Assembly: GCF_000526635.1 (NCBI RefSeq)
Contig: NZ_JAGL01000011.1
Span: 218 to 64,217, forward strand
Reading direction: 5' to 3'
Source of the DNA: Aminobacter sp. J41
Lineage (GTDB): Bacteria; Pseudomonadota; Alphaproteobacteria; Rhizobiales; Rhizobiaceae
Length of the DNA: 64,000 nt
Position numbers and translations under genes: made by a program. This document shows positions 36,282 to 44,608 of the stretch, piece after piece. The notes below the pieces were generated by a model. The model saw only the letters and a list, made by a program, of their open reading frames with translations, was not told the DNA's origin and did no database searches. The stretch's first letter is position 1. Every line of letters begins with the position of its first letter.

Positions 36282-38219
36282 ATGTTCGACAAGGTCCTGA
36301 TCGCCAACCGCGGTGAAATCGCCTGCCGGATCATCCGCACCGCGCGAAGGATGGGCATCGCTACCGTCGCCGTTTACTCCGACGCCGATACGCGAGCTCT
36401 GCATCTCGAAATGGCCGACGAGGCGGTGCATATCGGCCCCTCCCCGGTCAGCGAAAGCTATCTCGTTGCCGAAAGGATCATCGAGGCGGCACTTTCGACC
36501 GGCGCTCAAGCGATTCATCCGGGCTACGGCTTCCTTTCGGAAAACCCAGACTTCGTCGAAATGGTGGAGACCGCCGGGCTCGTCTTCATTGGCCCTTCCG
36601 CCAAGGCGATCCGCGCCATGGGCCTCAAGGACGCGGCAAAGCGGCTAATGGAGCGCGCGGGCGTGCCGGTGGTGCCCGGCTATCATGGCGAGGCGCAGGA
36701 ACTTGTCGTGCTCGCAACCAAAGCGCGGGAAATCGGCTACCCGGTCCTCATCAAGGCGCGCGCGGGCGGCGGCGGCAAGGGCATGCGACGCGTCGACGAC
36801 CCGGACGATTTTCACGAGGCGCTGGCGGCAGCCAAGCGCGAGGCGAAGGCTGCCTTCGGCGACGAGCGGGTGCTGGTCGAAAAATACATCTCGAAGCCGC
36901 GCCACATCGAGGTGCAGGTGTTCGGCGACATGCACGGCAATGTCGTCCACCTCTACGAGCGTGACTGCTCGGCGCAGCGCCGCCACCAGAAGGTGATCGA
37001 GGAAGCCCCTGCCCCCGGCATGACCGCAGAAATGCGGGCGGCGATGACCGAAGCGGCGGTCACGGCCGCGAAGACGATCCACTACACCGGCGCCGGCACG
37101 ATCGAGTTCATCGTCGATGCCTCGGAGGGGCTGCGGCCTGACCGGTTCTGGTTCATGGAAATGAACACCCGATTGCAGGTCGAGCATCCGGTGACAGAGA
37201 TGATCACCGGCATCGACCTGGTCGAATGGCAGTTCCGGGTCGCCGCCGGCCAGCCGCTGCCGCTGCGCCAGGAGCAGATCCCCCTCAACGGCCATGCTTT
37301 CGAGGCGCGGCTCTATGCGGAGGACGCGGCAAAAAGCTTCCTGCCGGCGATCGGTACGCTGCATCATCTGGAATTCCCGCAGGGCGGTGGCGTGCGTGTC
37401 GAAACAGGCGTGCGGCAGGGTGATGCGATCTCGCCCTACTACGATCCGATGATCGCCAAGCTCGTCTGCCATGGCGCCGACCGCGCAACCGCGCTCAACT
37501 GCCTCTACGACGGGCTGACGAAAACGCGGATTGCAGGTTCGGTCGTCAACACGGCTTTCCTCGCTGCGCTTGCGAGTGACCCCGATTTTGCCGCCGGCGA
37601 GGTCGACACCGGCATGATCGAGCGCAAGCAGTCGGAACTGACGCAGACCGAGATGCCGACCTTCCGCGACGTTGCCGCCGCGGCGCTTGCGGCAGGCGAG
37701 GTCTCGGTCGATCCGTCGGCTCAGGACCCGTGGCGGGCGCTGGCCGGCTACACGCATTTTCATCCGCTGGAGAAGCAGGTGAAGCTCGCCTTCGGCGAGG
37801 AGGAAGTATCGGCGCACCTTGCAGTCAACCGCAACGGCACCGCGCGCATCCGCGTCGGCTCGCTGGCGACGACGCTCGCACTGCAGGAGAAGAACGGCGA
37901 GGCGATCCGCTGGCCGGGGCACGTCACCGTGTTTTCGGGAACCGCCAGCCACACCTTCGCCGTGCCGGACCCATTCGAGCTTGCCGAGGCACAGGCAGCC
38001 GGAGGCGATGCCCTGCGCGCGCCGATGCCGGGGCTTGTGAAGATTGTTCGCGCGTCAGAGGGTGACGCAGTGAGCAAGGGCCAAGCCCTGCTGATGCTGG
38101 AAGCGATGAAAATGGAGCACACGATCTCGGCGCCGCATGACGGCGTCATCGAGACGATCGCGGCTCAGGGCACGCAGGTCACCGAAGGTACGGTGCTGGT
38201 GCGCTTCCGCGAGCAGTAG
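36282..38219 (+). CDS. mccA: 3-methylcrotonyl-CoA carboxylase, biotin carboxylase/carrier (alpha) subunit
   Basis: 645 residues from the ATG at 36282, with GGGAG six bases upstream; earlier in-frame ATGs overlap the divergent DUF922 gene. The biotin carboxylase domain comes first: MFDKVLIANRGEIACRIIRT, then IHPGYGFLSEN, the ATP-grasp loop KARAGGGGKGMR, and EHPVTEMITGIDLVEWQ. The carboxyl carrier domain is at the C-terminus with biotinylated Lys610 in LEAMKMEHT. Acyl-CoA carboxylase alpha subunits are similar to each other. The MCC assignment leans on mccB and ivd 5 kb upstream. liuC and liuE, commonly adjacent, are absent here. Also called liuD. Confidence 0.9.
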   Translation: MFDKVLIANRGEIACRIIRTARRMGIATVAVYSDADTRALHLEMADEAVHIGPSPVSESYLVAERIIEAALSTGAQAIHPGYGFLSENPDFVEMVETAGLVFIGPSAKAIRAMGLKDAAKRLMERAGVPVVPGYHGEAQELVVLATKAREIGYPVLIKARAGGGGKGMRRVDDPDDFHEALAAAKREAKAAFGDERVLVEKYISKPRHIEVQVFGDMHGNVVHLYERDCSAQRRHQKVIEEAPAPGMTAEMRAAMTEAAVTAAKTIHYTGAGTIEFIVDASEGLRPDRFWFMEMNTRLQVEHPVTEMITGIDLVEWQFRVAAGQPLPLRQEQIPLNGHAFEARLYAEDAAKSFLPAIGTLHHLEFPQGGGVRVETGVRQGDAISPYYDPMIAKLVCHGADRATALNCLYDGLTKTRIAGSVVNTAFLAALASDPDFAAGEVDTGMIERKQSELTQTEMPTFRDVAAAALAAGEVSVDPSAQDPWRALAGYTHFHPLEKQVKLAFGEEEVSAHLAVNRNGTARIRVGSLATTLALQEKNGEAIRWPGHVTVFSGTASHTFAVPDPFELAEAQAAGGDALRAPMPGLVKIVRASEGDAVSKGQALLMLEAMKMEHTISAPHDGVIETIAAQGTQVTEGTVLVRFREQ

Positions 38220-38231
38220 GCAGGTAACGGA

Positions 38232-38267
38232 AAGGCCGCACCGGCGCTTCCTGCCGGTTACGGCCTT
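38232..38267 (+). terminator. Stem-loop after mccA, possible terminator
   Basis: AAGGCCG (38232-38238) pairs with CGGCCTT (38261-38267), enclosing a second stem ACCGGC (38240-38245) / GCCGGT (38253-38258). No clear T-run follows, only TTGCTGTTCTC, so termination efficiency is uncertain. Confidence 0.45.
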
Positions 38268-38346
38268 GCTGTTCTCGTCGATCCTCCGGATGCGGCGCGC
38301 GCGTCCGACTTTGCCAGTACAAAGGGAGCGTCCATGCGCGGCGCAA

Positions 38347-38604
38347 TCAGTGGACGGTCATCCACTCGCGGGCCTCGCGCAGCGCACGGGCGATGTCCAT
38401 CTTCGACATGGTCAGGGCGAGTTCGGCACGCATGGTAGCCGCGCGGTCCGATCCCTTGATCGCGGCGATGTTGAGCCACTTGTGGGCGGCGACGAGATCG
38501 ACGTCGCAGTCGCGGCCGGTGGCGTACATCATGCCGAGTTCGAACAGAACGTCCGCCTGCGCGGAGGAGCCGATACCTGCTTCAAGCACTTCGAAACGAG
38601 CCAT
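38347..38604 (-). CDS. Small Sel1/TPR-like helical repeat protein
   Basis: 85 residues. ADVLFELGMMYATGRDCDVD followed by LVAAHKWLNIAAIKGSDRAA is a clear Sel1-like (SLR) repeat pair. The C-terminus is EWMTVH. There is no signal peptide. GGGGAC stands 8 bases before the ATG at 38604. Such short SLR proteins are common in Rhizobiales, probably as protein-interaction modules. Convergent with mccA. Confidence 0.75.
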   Translation of the reverse strand: MARFEVLEAGIGSSAQADVLFELGMMYATGRDCDVDLVAAHKWLNIAAIKGSDRAATMRAELALTMSKMDIARALREAREWMTVH

Positions 38605-39040
38605 TTTTCAAGTCCCCTGTGTAACTCTGAGAGCCAGATTTTCCGGCGTGTCCCGCCGTTGTCTTTGATGCTTCGAGGATGCCGTGGAGCCTTGAATCCG
38701 CCGTTAAACGGGTTGCTTAACGGCGGGAAAATGAAATCAAAACAAGAGGTAAACCCTGGAATTCGTTAAGGATAGAAGTGCCGGTATTCCGCGGATTTAG
38801 ATTAAACTGCGCGGAAAATCTTACTTGTCGCCGGAAAGCCTTTGCTAACCACGCGAAACGGTGTCTGCGAGGAAAGTCGGGGTTCTTCTCAGGAAATCGC
38901 AGCGCCGGAAGCCTCCCGAGAATGCCGCACATCCCCGCTCTTGCCCTCTTCCGCTCCCGCGCGAGTTCAATTACGCTTACGTTCGCGTAAGTTAAAAGGC
39001 CGCCGAATCTGTTTACCTGTCGGGGCCAGGAGGAGGATAC
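38605..39040. other. Intergenic region upstream of the DUF2147 gene
   Basis: 436 bases between two divergent genes. Reading frames here have no ribosome site or recognisable product. The only clear structure is the CTTACG/CGTAAG hairpin at 38976-38991 (separate entry). Confidence 0.45.
38976..38991. promoter_or_regulatory. Perfect inverted repeat upstream of the DUF2147 gene
   Basis: CTTACG-TTCG-CGTAAG: 6-bp arms around TTCG, 50 bases before the DUF2147 start and flanked by TTA/TTAA. It could be a regulator site (it resembles TTACG-type MerR/LiuR motifs) or, in RNA, a UUCG-capped hairpin. Confidence 0.4.
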
Positions 39041-39382
39041 ATGCTGCGCACGACTGCCCTTGCTGCAATGACTGCCCTGATGCTGACGGGGTCTGCTTAC
39101 GCCGACGGAATTGTCGGCAAGTGGAAGACGGACAGCGGCGCGATCGCAGAGATCGCCCCGTCCGGCGGCGGCTTCGTCATCACCGTCAGGAGCGGTGCTC
39201 ACAATGGCAAGCGCATCGGCCAGATGAACCCAGCAGGCAACGGCAAGTACAAGGGCGAGATCACCGATCCCGCAACCGACAAGACCTATTCGGGCAACGC
39301 CACTCTCAAGGGGAATTCGCTCGCCATGCAGGGCTGCGTGGCGGCGATCTTCTGCAAGACGCAGAACTGGAAGCGCCAGTAG
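39041..39382 (+). CDS. Secreted DUF2147 family protein
   Basis: 113 residues. The signal peptide MLRTTALAAMTALMLTGSAY ends before ADG. The mature part GIVGKWKTDSGAIAEIAPSG, followed by KRIGQMNPAGNGKYKGEITD and PATDKTYSGNATL, is typical of small beta-rich periplasmic DUF2147 proteins. There are two cysteines near the end (GCVAAIFCK). The function of the family is unknown. A strong GGAGGAGGA ribosome site lies before the ATG. Confidence 0.8.
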   Translation: MLRTTALAAMTALMLTGSAYADGIVGKWKTDSGAIAEIAPSGGGFVITVRSGAHNGKRIGQMNPAGNGKYKGEITDPATDKTYSGNATLKGNSLAMQGCVAAIFCKTQNWKRQ

Positions 39383-39390
39383 GCAATGGC

Positions 39391-39417
39391 GGCAGGCGGC
39401 TCTTGCTGCCGCCTGCC
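39391..39417. terminator. Bidirectional hairpin between DUF2147 and GST genes
   Basis: Perfect 10-bp stem GGCAGGCGGC (39391-39400) / GCCGCCTGCC (39408-39417) between convergent genes. It is followed on the plus strand by a pyrimidine-rich CTCTTCATCTTC. Likely serves both genes. Confidence 0.6.
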
Positions 39418-39427
39418 CTCTTCATCT

Positions 39428-40129
39428 TCAGCGCGCGCGCTGGCCGAACAGGACCTTCTGGGCTTCCTTGTCGTCGGCGATGTTGCGGCGGTGCTCCTGC
39501 CCGACCGACCACCCGCGCTCGACGGCGGGGCGCGCCGACATCGTCTCGAACCAGCGCTTCAGGTTCGGGAACTCCTCGATATCCTGCCCCTGGTTCTTGT
39601 ATGGCCGTATCCAGCCGACGCAGGCCATGTCCGCAATCGAGTACTCGCCGGCGAGGAATTCGCGGTCGGCAAGGCGCCGGTTCATGACGCCATAGAGGCG
39701 GTTGCACTCGTCGGTGTAGCGCTTGATCGCATACGGCACCTGCTCGGGCGCATACTGGCGGAAGTGGTGCGCCTGTCCGGCCATTGGTCCGAGGCCGCCG
39801 ACCTGCCAGAACAGCCACTGGTCCACATCGACACGCTGGCGCTCGTCCGACGGATAGAAGCGGCCGAACTTGCGGCCGAGATACTGCAGGATCGCGCCCG
39901 ACTCGAAGATCGAGATCGGCTCGCCGCCGGGCCCCTCCGGATCAACGATTGCGGGCATGCGGTTGTTCGGCGAGATCTTCAGGAACTCCGGTTCGAACTG
40001 CTCACCCTTGCCGATGTTGACGTACTGCACCTCGTAGGGAACGCCGAGCTCCTCGAGCATGATGGTGATCTTCCAGCCGTTGGGAGTCGGCCAGTAGTGA
40101 ACCTGAATTGGCACGGTCTGGGTCGTCAT
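39428..40129 (-). CDS. Glutathione S-transferase (YfcG / Ure2p-like)
   Basis: 233 residues from the ATG at 40129, with GGAGG six bases upstream; a TTG at 40186 would add 19 unsupported residues. The thioredoxin-like N-terminal domain has VHYWPTPNGWKITIMLEELG, the NNRMPAIVDP cis-proline motif and ISIFESGAILQYLGRKFG, the glutathione-binding ES pair. The C-terminal helical domain includes DQWLFWQVGGLGPMAGQAHH and SIADMACVGWI. This combination is typical of the Nu-class YfcG-type proteins, which have disulfide-bond reductase activity. Confidence 0.92.
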   Translation of the reverse strand: MTTQTVPIQVHYWPTPNGWKITIMLEELGVPYEVQYVNIGKGEQFEPEFLKISPNNRMPAIVDPEGPGGEPISIFESGAILQYLGRKFGRFYPSDERQRVDVDQWLFWQVGGLGPMAGQAHHFRQYAPEQVPYAIKRYTDECNRLYGVMNRRLADREFLAGEYSIADMACVGWIRPYKNQGQDIEEFPNLKRWFETMSARPAVERGWSVGQEHRRNIADDKEAQKVLFGQRAR

Positions 40130-40298
40130 CAAATTCCTCCAAATGTGGTGGCCCGGAACAAAGCACATGCCGGCAGCAACTGCCAACGAATAGGATTTAG
40201 GGTTCTGTTAAGATCATTGAACCGCAGATGAACGGAGAAATCAGGGTCGGTTCAGCCACGATCGGGCACCTTCTCGCCATAAAGAAGGAGACGCCCCA

Positions 40299-40466
40299 AT
40301 GCTCGCTCGCCGCTTCACCATCGTGTGCCTGATGATCATGCTGTTCGGCATGGGTCTGTCGGTGCTGGTCGCCGAAAAGAGCCGCCTCGGAACGGTTCAG
40401 CGTGGCACGATGACCGCCTGCGACATCACCAACCCGATCAGTTGCGCCATTCCCTTCGCGCGCTAG
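40299..40466 (+). CDS. 55-residue single-pass membrane microprotein
   Basis: ATG at 40299 with AAGGAG (40285-40290) eight bases upstream, stop TAG at 40464. Residues 5-25 (RFTIVCLMIMLFGMGLSVLV) form a convincing transmembrane or signal-anchor segment. It is followed by a short polar tail containing two cysteines (MTACDITNPISCAIPFAR). I recognise no family. The good ribosome site, hydrophobic pattern and following hairpin support a real gene. Confidence 0.55.
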   Translation: MLARRFTIVCLMIMLFGMGLSVLVAEKSRLGTVQRGTMTACDITNPISCAIPFAR

Positions 40467-40471
40467 GCGCA

Positions 40472-40501
40472 GAGCCCATAATCCTGTCAGGATCGGGGCT
40501 C
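40472..40501 (+). terminator. Stem-loop after the 55-residue microprotein gene
   Basis: GAGCCC (40472-40477) / GGGCTC (40496-40501) outer stem enclosing ATCCT / AGGAT. No T-tract, so weak or Rho-assisted termination before recR. Confidence 0.4.
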
Positions 40502-40554
40502 ACCATCGCATGCTGGCGCTATCCATCAGCCGTATTCCCCGCTAAACGCATCGC

Positions 40555-41160
40555 ATGTCGAAAAGAATCGCCGGTCCTGAAATCGAACGCCTGATCCAGC
40601 TCCTGGCCAAGGTGCCGGGGCTCGGGCCGCGTTCCGCGCGCCGCGCAGCACTCCATCTCATCAAGAAGAAGGACCAGCTGATGTCGCCGCTGGCGCAGGC
40701 GATGGGCGAGGCCGTTGCCAAGGTGCGGGTCTGCTCCTGCTGTGGCAATGTCGATACCAGCGATCCCTGCACGATCTGCACCGATCCACGGCGCGACCCG
40801 GCAACGCTGATCGTCGTCGAAGACGTGTCGGACCTGTGGGCGTTGGAGCGCGCATCAGCGCTCAACGTGCGCTACCACGTTCTCGGTGGCACGCTCTCGC
40901 CGCTCGACGGCGTGCGGCCGGAGGACCTGAACATCGCCTCGCTGGTCTCGCGTGTCGCCGAAGGTGGCACCTCCGAGGTGATCCTCGCCGTCAACGCGAC
41001 GGTCGAGGGACAGACAACCGCGCACTACATCACCGACCAGCTAGCGGGGCTGGACGTGAAGGTCACGCGGCTCGCGCATGGCGTGCCGGTCGGCGGCGAA
41101 CTCGACTACCTCGACGAAGGCACACTTACAGCCGCGCTCAAATCACGTACGGTGTTCTAA
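40555..41160 (+). CDS. recR: Recombination mediator RecR
   Basis: 201 residues, standard length. RecR works with RecF/RecO to load RecA at gaps. The N-terminal helix-hairpin-helix [18 protein letters not shown] is followed by the four-cysteine zinc finger ([17 protein letters not shown]). The Toprim domain has [15 protein letters not shown] and [19 protein letters not shown]. The C-terminal Walker-like part has [20 protein letters not shown]. dnaX and ybaB, frequent neighbours, are not upstream here. No strong Shine-Dalgarno is seen. Confidence 0.96.
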   Translation: MSKRIAGPEIERLIQLLAKVPGLGPRSARRAALHLIKKKDQLMSPLAQAMGEAVAKVRVCSCCGNVDTSDPCTICTDPRRDPATLIVVEDVSDLWALERASALNVRYHVLGGTLSPLDGVRPEDLNIASLVSRVAEGGTSEVILAVNATVEGQTTAHYITDQLAGLDVKVTRLAHGVPVGGELDYLDEGTLTAALKSRTVF

Positions 41161-41187
41161 ACACCCACCCTCTGCGGAGGACGAACC

Positions 41188-42420
41188 ATGAAGACACGTT
41201 TCGCCCTCATCCTTTCCTGCCTGATCGGCCTCTCAGCTCCCGCCACTGCGAAGGATATCAATGCGCAGTTCCAGGGCTGGCTGAAGAACGAGCTGTGGCC
41301 GCAGGCAAAGGCGCGCGGCATCTCACCCGAAACTTTCAACGCCGCCTTCAGCGGCGTGAAGCCTAACTTGAAGCTGCCCGACCTCGTGCTGCCGGGCCAG
41401 AAGCCGGAGACGCCGAAGCAGCAGCACCAGGCCGAGTTCGGCTCGCCGGGCGCCTACTTTGCCGAGAAGACGATCTCGGCCGTCACATCCGGTGGCCGTG
41501 CACGCGCCGGGCAGCTGAAATCCGCGCTCGACAGGATCGAACAGCGATACGGCATTCCACGCGGCGTGCTGCTGGCAATCTGGGGCCGCGAGTCCGGCTT
41601 CGGCAGTGCCAAGATCCCCTACAACGCCTTCGAAGTTTTGGGCACCAAGGCATTCCTGGCCACGCGCAAGGAGATGTTCCGAAACGAGCTGCTGGCGGCC
41701 CTTGAAATGATCGAAAAGCGGCAGGCGCCGATCTCGGCCATGAAATCGTCCTGGGCCGGCGCGCTAGGGCAGCCGCAGTTCATGCCGAGCTCGTACCTGC
41801 AATATGCCGTCGATGGCGACGGTGACGGGCGCGCCGACATTTGGGGCTCGGCGGCAGACACGCTGGCATCGATCGCCAACTACCTCACGAAGAAGGGCTG
41901 GGTGAAGGGTCGCGACTGGGGCTTTGAGGTCACCGTGCCGGCAAATGTCTCCTGCTCTCTCGAAGGCCCCGACCGCGGCAGAAAGATCGCCGACTGGGCG
42001 GCGATGGGAATTACCCGCGTCAGCGGCCGCCCCTTCCCTGAACACGAGGCAAGGCAGGAAGGATTTCTGCTGATGCCGGCGGGCCGCTCTGGCCCCGCTT
42101 TCATCGTCACGCCGAACTTCTACGTGCTGAAGGAATACAACTTCTCCGACAACTACGCGCTGTTCGTTGCCCACGCCGCTGACCGCATCGCCTATGGCGA
42201 CAAGCAGTTTACAGCCCAATGGGGTAAGGTCGGCGGGCTCTACCGCTCCGACATCGCGGCAATGCAGCGGGCGCTGGAAAAGCTCGGCTACGACGTAGGC
42301 TCCGCGGATGGCCTGCCGGGCTTCCGCACCCGCCGCTCGATCGGCGAATGGCAAGCCAAAGCCGGCATGCCTGCCACCTGTTTCCCGGACAAGGCGATCG
42401 TCTCCGCACTGACGAAATAG
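41188..42420 (+). CDS. Lytic murein transglycosylase (MltB-like, with peptidoglycan-binding domain)
   Basis: 410 residues. A signal peptide (MKTRFALILSCLIGLSAPAT) ends before KD and lacks a lipobox, so the enzyme is probably soluble periplasmic. The SLT_2 domain has the catalytic glutamate in IWGRESGFG (Glu135), ALEMIEKRQAPISAMKSSWA, GALGQPQFMPSSYLQYAVDG and DIWGSAADTLASIANYL. The C-terminal 60 residues form a PG-binding repeat (MQRALEKLGYDVGSADGLPG). It cleaves glycan strands to 1,6-anhydromuramic products during wall turnover. Confidence 0.93.
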   Translation: MKTRFALILSCLIGLSAPATAKDINAQFQGWLKNELWPQAKARGISPETFNAAFSGVKPNLKLPDLVLPGQKPETPKQQHQAEFGSPGAYFAEKTISAVTSGGRARAGQLKSALDRIEQRYGIPRGVLLAIWGRESGFGSAKIPYNAFEVLGTKAFLATRKEMFRNELLAALEMIEKRQAPISAMKSSWAGALGQPQFMPSSYLQYAVDGDGDGRADIWGSAADTLASIANYLTKKGWVKGRDWGFEVTVPANVSCSLEGPDRGRKIADWAAMGITRVSGRPFPEHEARQEGFLLMPAGRSGPAFIVTPNFYVLKEYNFSDNYALFVAHAADRIAYGDKQFTAQWGKVGGLYRSDIAAMQRALEKLGYDVGSADGLPGFRTRRSIGEWQAKAGMPATCFPDKAIVSALTK

Positions 42421-42501
42421 CACACCCCCGGTTGCATTTTCGCCTCGCTTCGATGATCGATTGATGAGGAAGGATCGCAGACGGTTCACGAGGAGGAACG
42501 G

Positions 42502-42984
42502 ATGAACCTGTTTTCAATTGCGAAGATTGCGGCAGGGGTGGCCGTGAGCGGCACCATCCTCGCTGCGTGTACCGTCGTGGTCGATGAAGGCCCGGGCTAT
42601 CGCCCGCCACCGCCCCGACCGACGCCGCCACCGGTCGCCTGCACACGCGAGTACCTGCCGGTCTGCGCACAGCGCGGCGGCCAGCGCCGCACATTCGGCA
42701 ATGCGTGCATGGCGCGCGCGGAGGGCTTCAGCATTCTTGGCGATGGCGAGTGCCGCTCAGGGTCGCCGTCGTCTGGTCCTGGCAGCGACTGGAACCGTCC
42801 GCCTTCCGGCCCCGGCGGCAACTGGAACCGCCCGCCGGAGCAGCGCGCCTGCACGATGGAGTACCGCCCGGTCTGTGCACGACGCGGCAGCCAGACACGT
42901 ACCTTCGGAAACGCATGCTCGGCCGAGAGCGAGGGCTTCCAGATCGTCCACAATGGCGAGTGCGGGCGCCCAACGCGCATGTAA
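42502..42984 (+). CDS. Lipoprotein with two tandem Kazal-like protease-inhibitor modules
   Basis: 160 residues; GAGGAGGAA lies before the ATG. A lipobox ILAAC places the acylated cysteine at 23, followed by Val/Asp and a proline-rich linker (YRPPPPRPTPPP). Two modules, CTREYLPVC... (47-84) and CTMEYRPVC... (117-154), share identical cysteine spacing (8, 14, 15 residues) and the Kazal-type TFGNAC and GEC endings. Each has four cysteines instead of the six of classical Kazal domains. The linker carries a near-repeat (GPGSDWNRPP, GPGGNWNRPP). It is likely outer-membrane anchored; inhibition of serine proteases is inferred from fold resemblance only. Confidence 0.8.
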   Translation: MNLFSIAKIAAGVAVSGTILAACTVVVDEGPGYRPPPPRPTPPPVACTREYLPVCAQRGGQRRTFGNACMARAEGFSILGDGECRSGSPSSGPGSDWNRPPSGPGGNWNRPPEQRACTMEYRPVCARRGSQTRTFGNACSAESEGFQIVHNGECGRPTRM

Positions 42985-42991
42985 CGGCTCA

Positions 42992-43019
42992 CGTGGCGCG
43001 GGAACCATGCCGCGCCACG
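42992..43019 (+). terminator. 10-bp stem-loop after the Kazal lipoprotein gene
   Basis: CGTGGCGCGG (42992-43001) / CCGCGCCACG (43010-43019), perfect, with an 8-base loop. There is no T-run behind it, so it may act as an mRNA-stabilising or Rho-assisted structure. Confidence 0.5.
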
Positions 43020-43091
43020 CTGCCTCTGAGGGCAGAAGGGTTAACCTTGCTGCCCTACTCGAAATCGCGCCTGATCGCCCTATAATGGGCC

Positions 43092-44594
43092 ATGGAAAAG
43101 CGAACCTATAACGATCCGATCCCTGTCATCTCGACGCCGGAGCCGTTTCCGCGTCAGAGCTTTACTGACGCGGCCGAGGCGGTGCGCGCGCTCAAGCAGC
43201 TCTATCAGCGCAGCACTGCCTTCCTGCGCGACTCCTTCCAGTCGCTGGCGACCGGCGGCGACCAGCACCAGCGGTTCCGCGCGTTTTATCCGGAAGTCCG
43301 GCTGACGACCTCTTCCTACGCCCAGATCGACTCGCGCCTCGCATATGGCCACGTGACCGGCCCCGGCGAGTACGCCACCACCATTACCCGGCCCGACCTC
43401 TTCGAAAACTATCTCACCGAACAGCTGGGGCTCCTCATCCGCAACCACGGCGTGCCAATCAGTGTCGGCGACTCCGACACGCCGATCCCGCTGCACTTCG
43501 CCTTTCTCGAAGGCACCTATGTCGACAGCAGCGTCGCCGAAGTGCTGCGGCGGCCGCTGCGCGACCTGTTCGACGTGCCGGACCTCAACACCACTGATGA
43601 CCACATTTCAAACGGCACCTATGAGCCCGCACCCGGGGAGCCGATGCCGCTCGCGGCCTTCACTGCCCAACGCATCGACTATTCGCTGCACCGACTCACT
43701 CATTATACGGCGACGGGCCCCGAGCATTTCCAGAATTTCGTGCTGTTCACGAACTACCAGTTCTACATCGACGAGTTCTGCGCGGTTGCGCGCAAGCTGA
43801 TGGCCGATGGCGGCGGTGGCTATGAGGCCTTCGTCGAGCCGGGCAACATCGTGACGCTCGCAGGCTCCGGGCATCCGGACGAAGGCACGACGCCGATCCG
43901 CATGCCGCAGATGCCGGCATATCACCTCAAGAAGCCGGGCAACAACGGCATCACCATGGTCAATATCGGTGTCGGGCCGTCCAACGCCAAGACGATCACC
44001 GACCACATCGCGGTGCTGCGGCCACACGTCTGGCTGATGCTCGGCCACTGCGCGGGCCTGCGCACCAGCCAGGCGCTGGGCGACTACGTATTGGCCCATG
44101 CCTATGTCCGCGAAGACCACGTGCTCGACGATGACCTTCCGGTCTGGGTGCCGATCCCGGCGCTCGCGGAAGTCCAGGTCGCACTCGAGGAGGCCGTCGC
44201 CGAGGTGACGGGCCTTTCGGGCTACGACCTCAAACGCATCATGCGCACTGGCACGGTCGCCACCATCGACAACCGCAACTGGGAACTGCGCGACCAGCGC
44301 GGTCCGGTGCAGCGCCTGTCGCAGTCGCGAGCCATCGCGCTCGACATGGAGTCGGCGACGATCGCCGCCAACGGCTTCCGCTTCCGCGTGCCCTACGGGA
44401 CACTGTTGTGCGTCTCGGACAAGCCGCTGCATGGCGAGCTGAAGCTGCCGGGCATGGCGACTGAGTTCTACAAGCGGCAGGTGGCGCAGCACCTGACAAT
44501 CGGCTTGCGTGCGCTGGAGAAGCTGGGGCAAATGCCGTCCGAGCGGCTTCACTCCCGCAAGCTGCGCAGTTTTGCTGAAACCGCCTTCCTGTAG
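43092..44594 (+). CDS. amn: AMP nucleosidase
   Basis: 500 residues. Hydrolyses AMP to adenine and ribose-5-phosphate and so regulates adenylate pools. The N-terminal domain specific to Amn (FRAFYPEVRLTTSSYAQIDS) is followed by the nucleoside-phosphorylase-like domain: MVNIGVGPSNAKTITDHIAV, WLMLGHCAGLRTSQALGDYV and the DMESATIAANGFRFRVPYGT segment that binds ribose. Full length and intact. It stands between a hairpin and a gene for an endonuclease/phosphatase-like protein 14 bases downstream. Confidence 0.95.
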   Translation: MEKRTYNDPIPVISTPEPFPRQSFTDAAEAVRALKQLYQRSTAFLRDSFQSLATGGDQHQRFRAFYPEVRLTTSSYAQIDSRLAYGHVTGPGEYATTITRPDLFENYLTEQLGLLIRNHGVPISVGDSDTPIPLHFAFLEGTYVDSSVAEVLRRPLRDLFDVPDLNTTDDHISNGTYEPAPGEPMPLAAFTAQRIDYSLHRLTHYTATGPEHFQNFVLFTNYQFYIDEFCAVARKLMADGGGGYEAFVEPGNIVTLAGSGHPDEGTTPIRMPQMPAYHLKKPGNNGITMVNIGVGPSNAKTITDHIAVLRPHVWLMLGHCAGLRTSQALGDYVLAHAYVREDHVLDDDLPVWVPIPALAEVQVALEEAVAEVTGLSGYDLKRIMRTGTVATIDNRNWELRDQRGPVQRLSQSRAIALDMESATIAANGFRFRVPYGTLLCVSDKPLHGELKLPGMATEFYKRQVAQHLTIGLRALEKLGQMPSERLHSRKLRSFAETAFL

Positions 44595-44608
44595 AGCGCG
44601 CTCACCTT

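Noticed and set aside
36645-37952. 435-codon minus-strand frame inside mccA
   Set aside because: Shadow frame rich in Arg/His; mccA on the plus strand is complete with biotin carboxylase and carrier motifs.
38778-38990. 70-codon ORF upstream of DUF2147
   Set aside because: No ribosome site and it ends within the inverted repeat at 38976-38991; judged noncoding.
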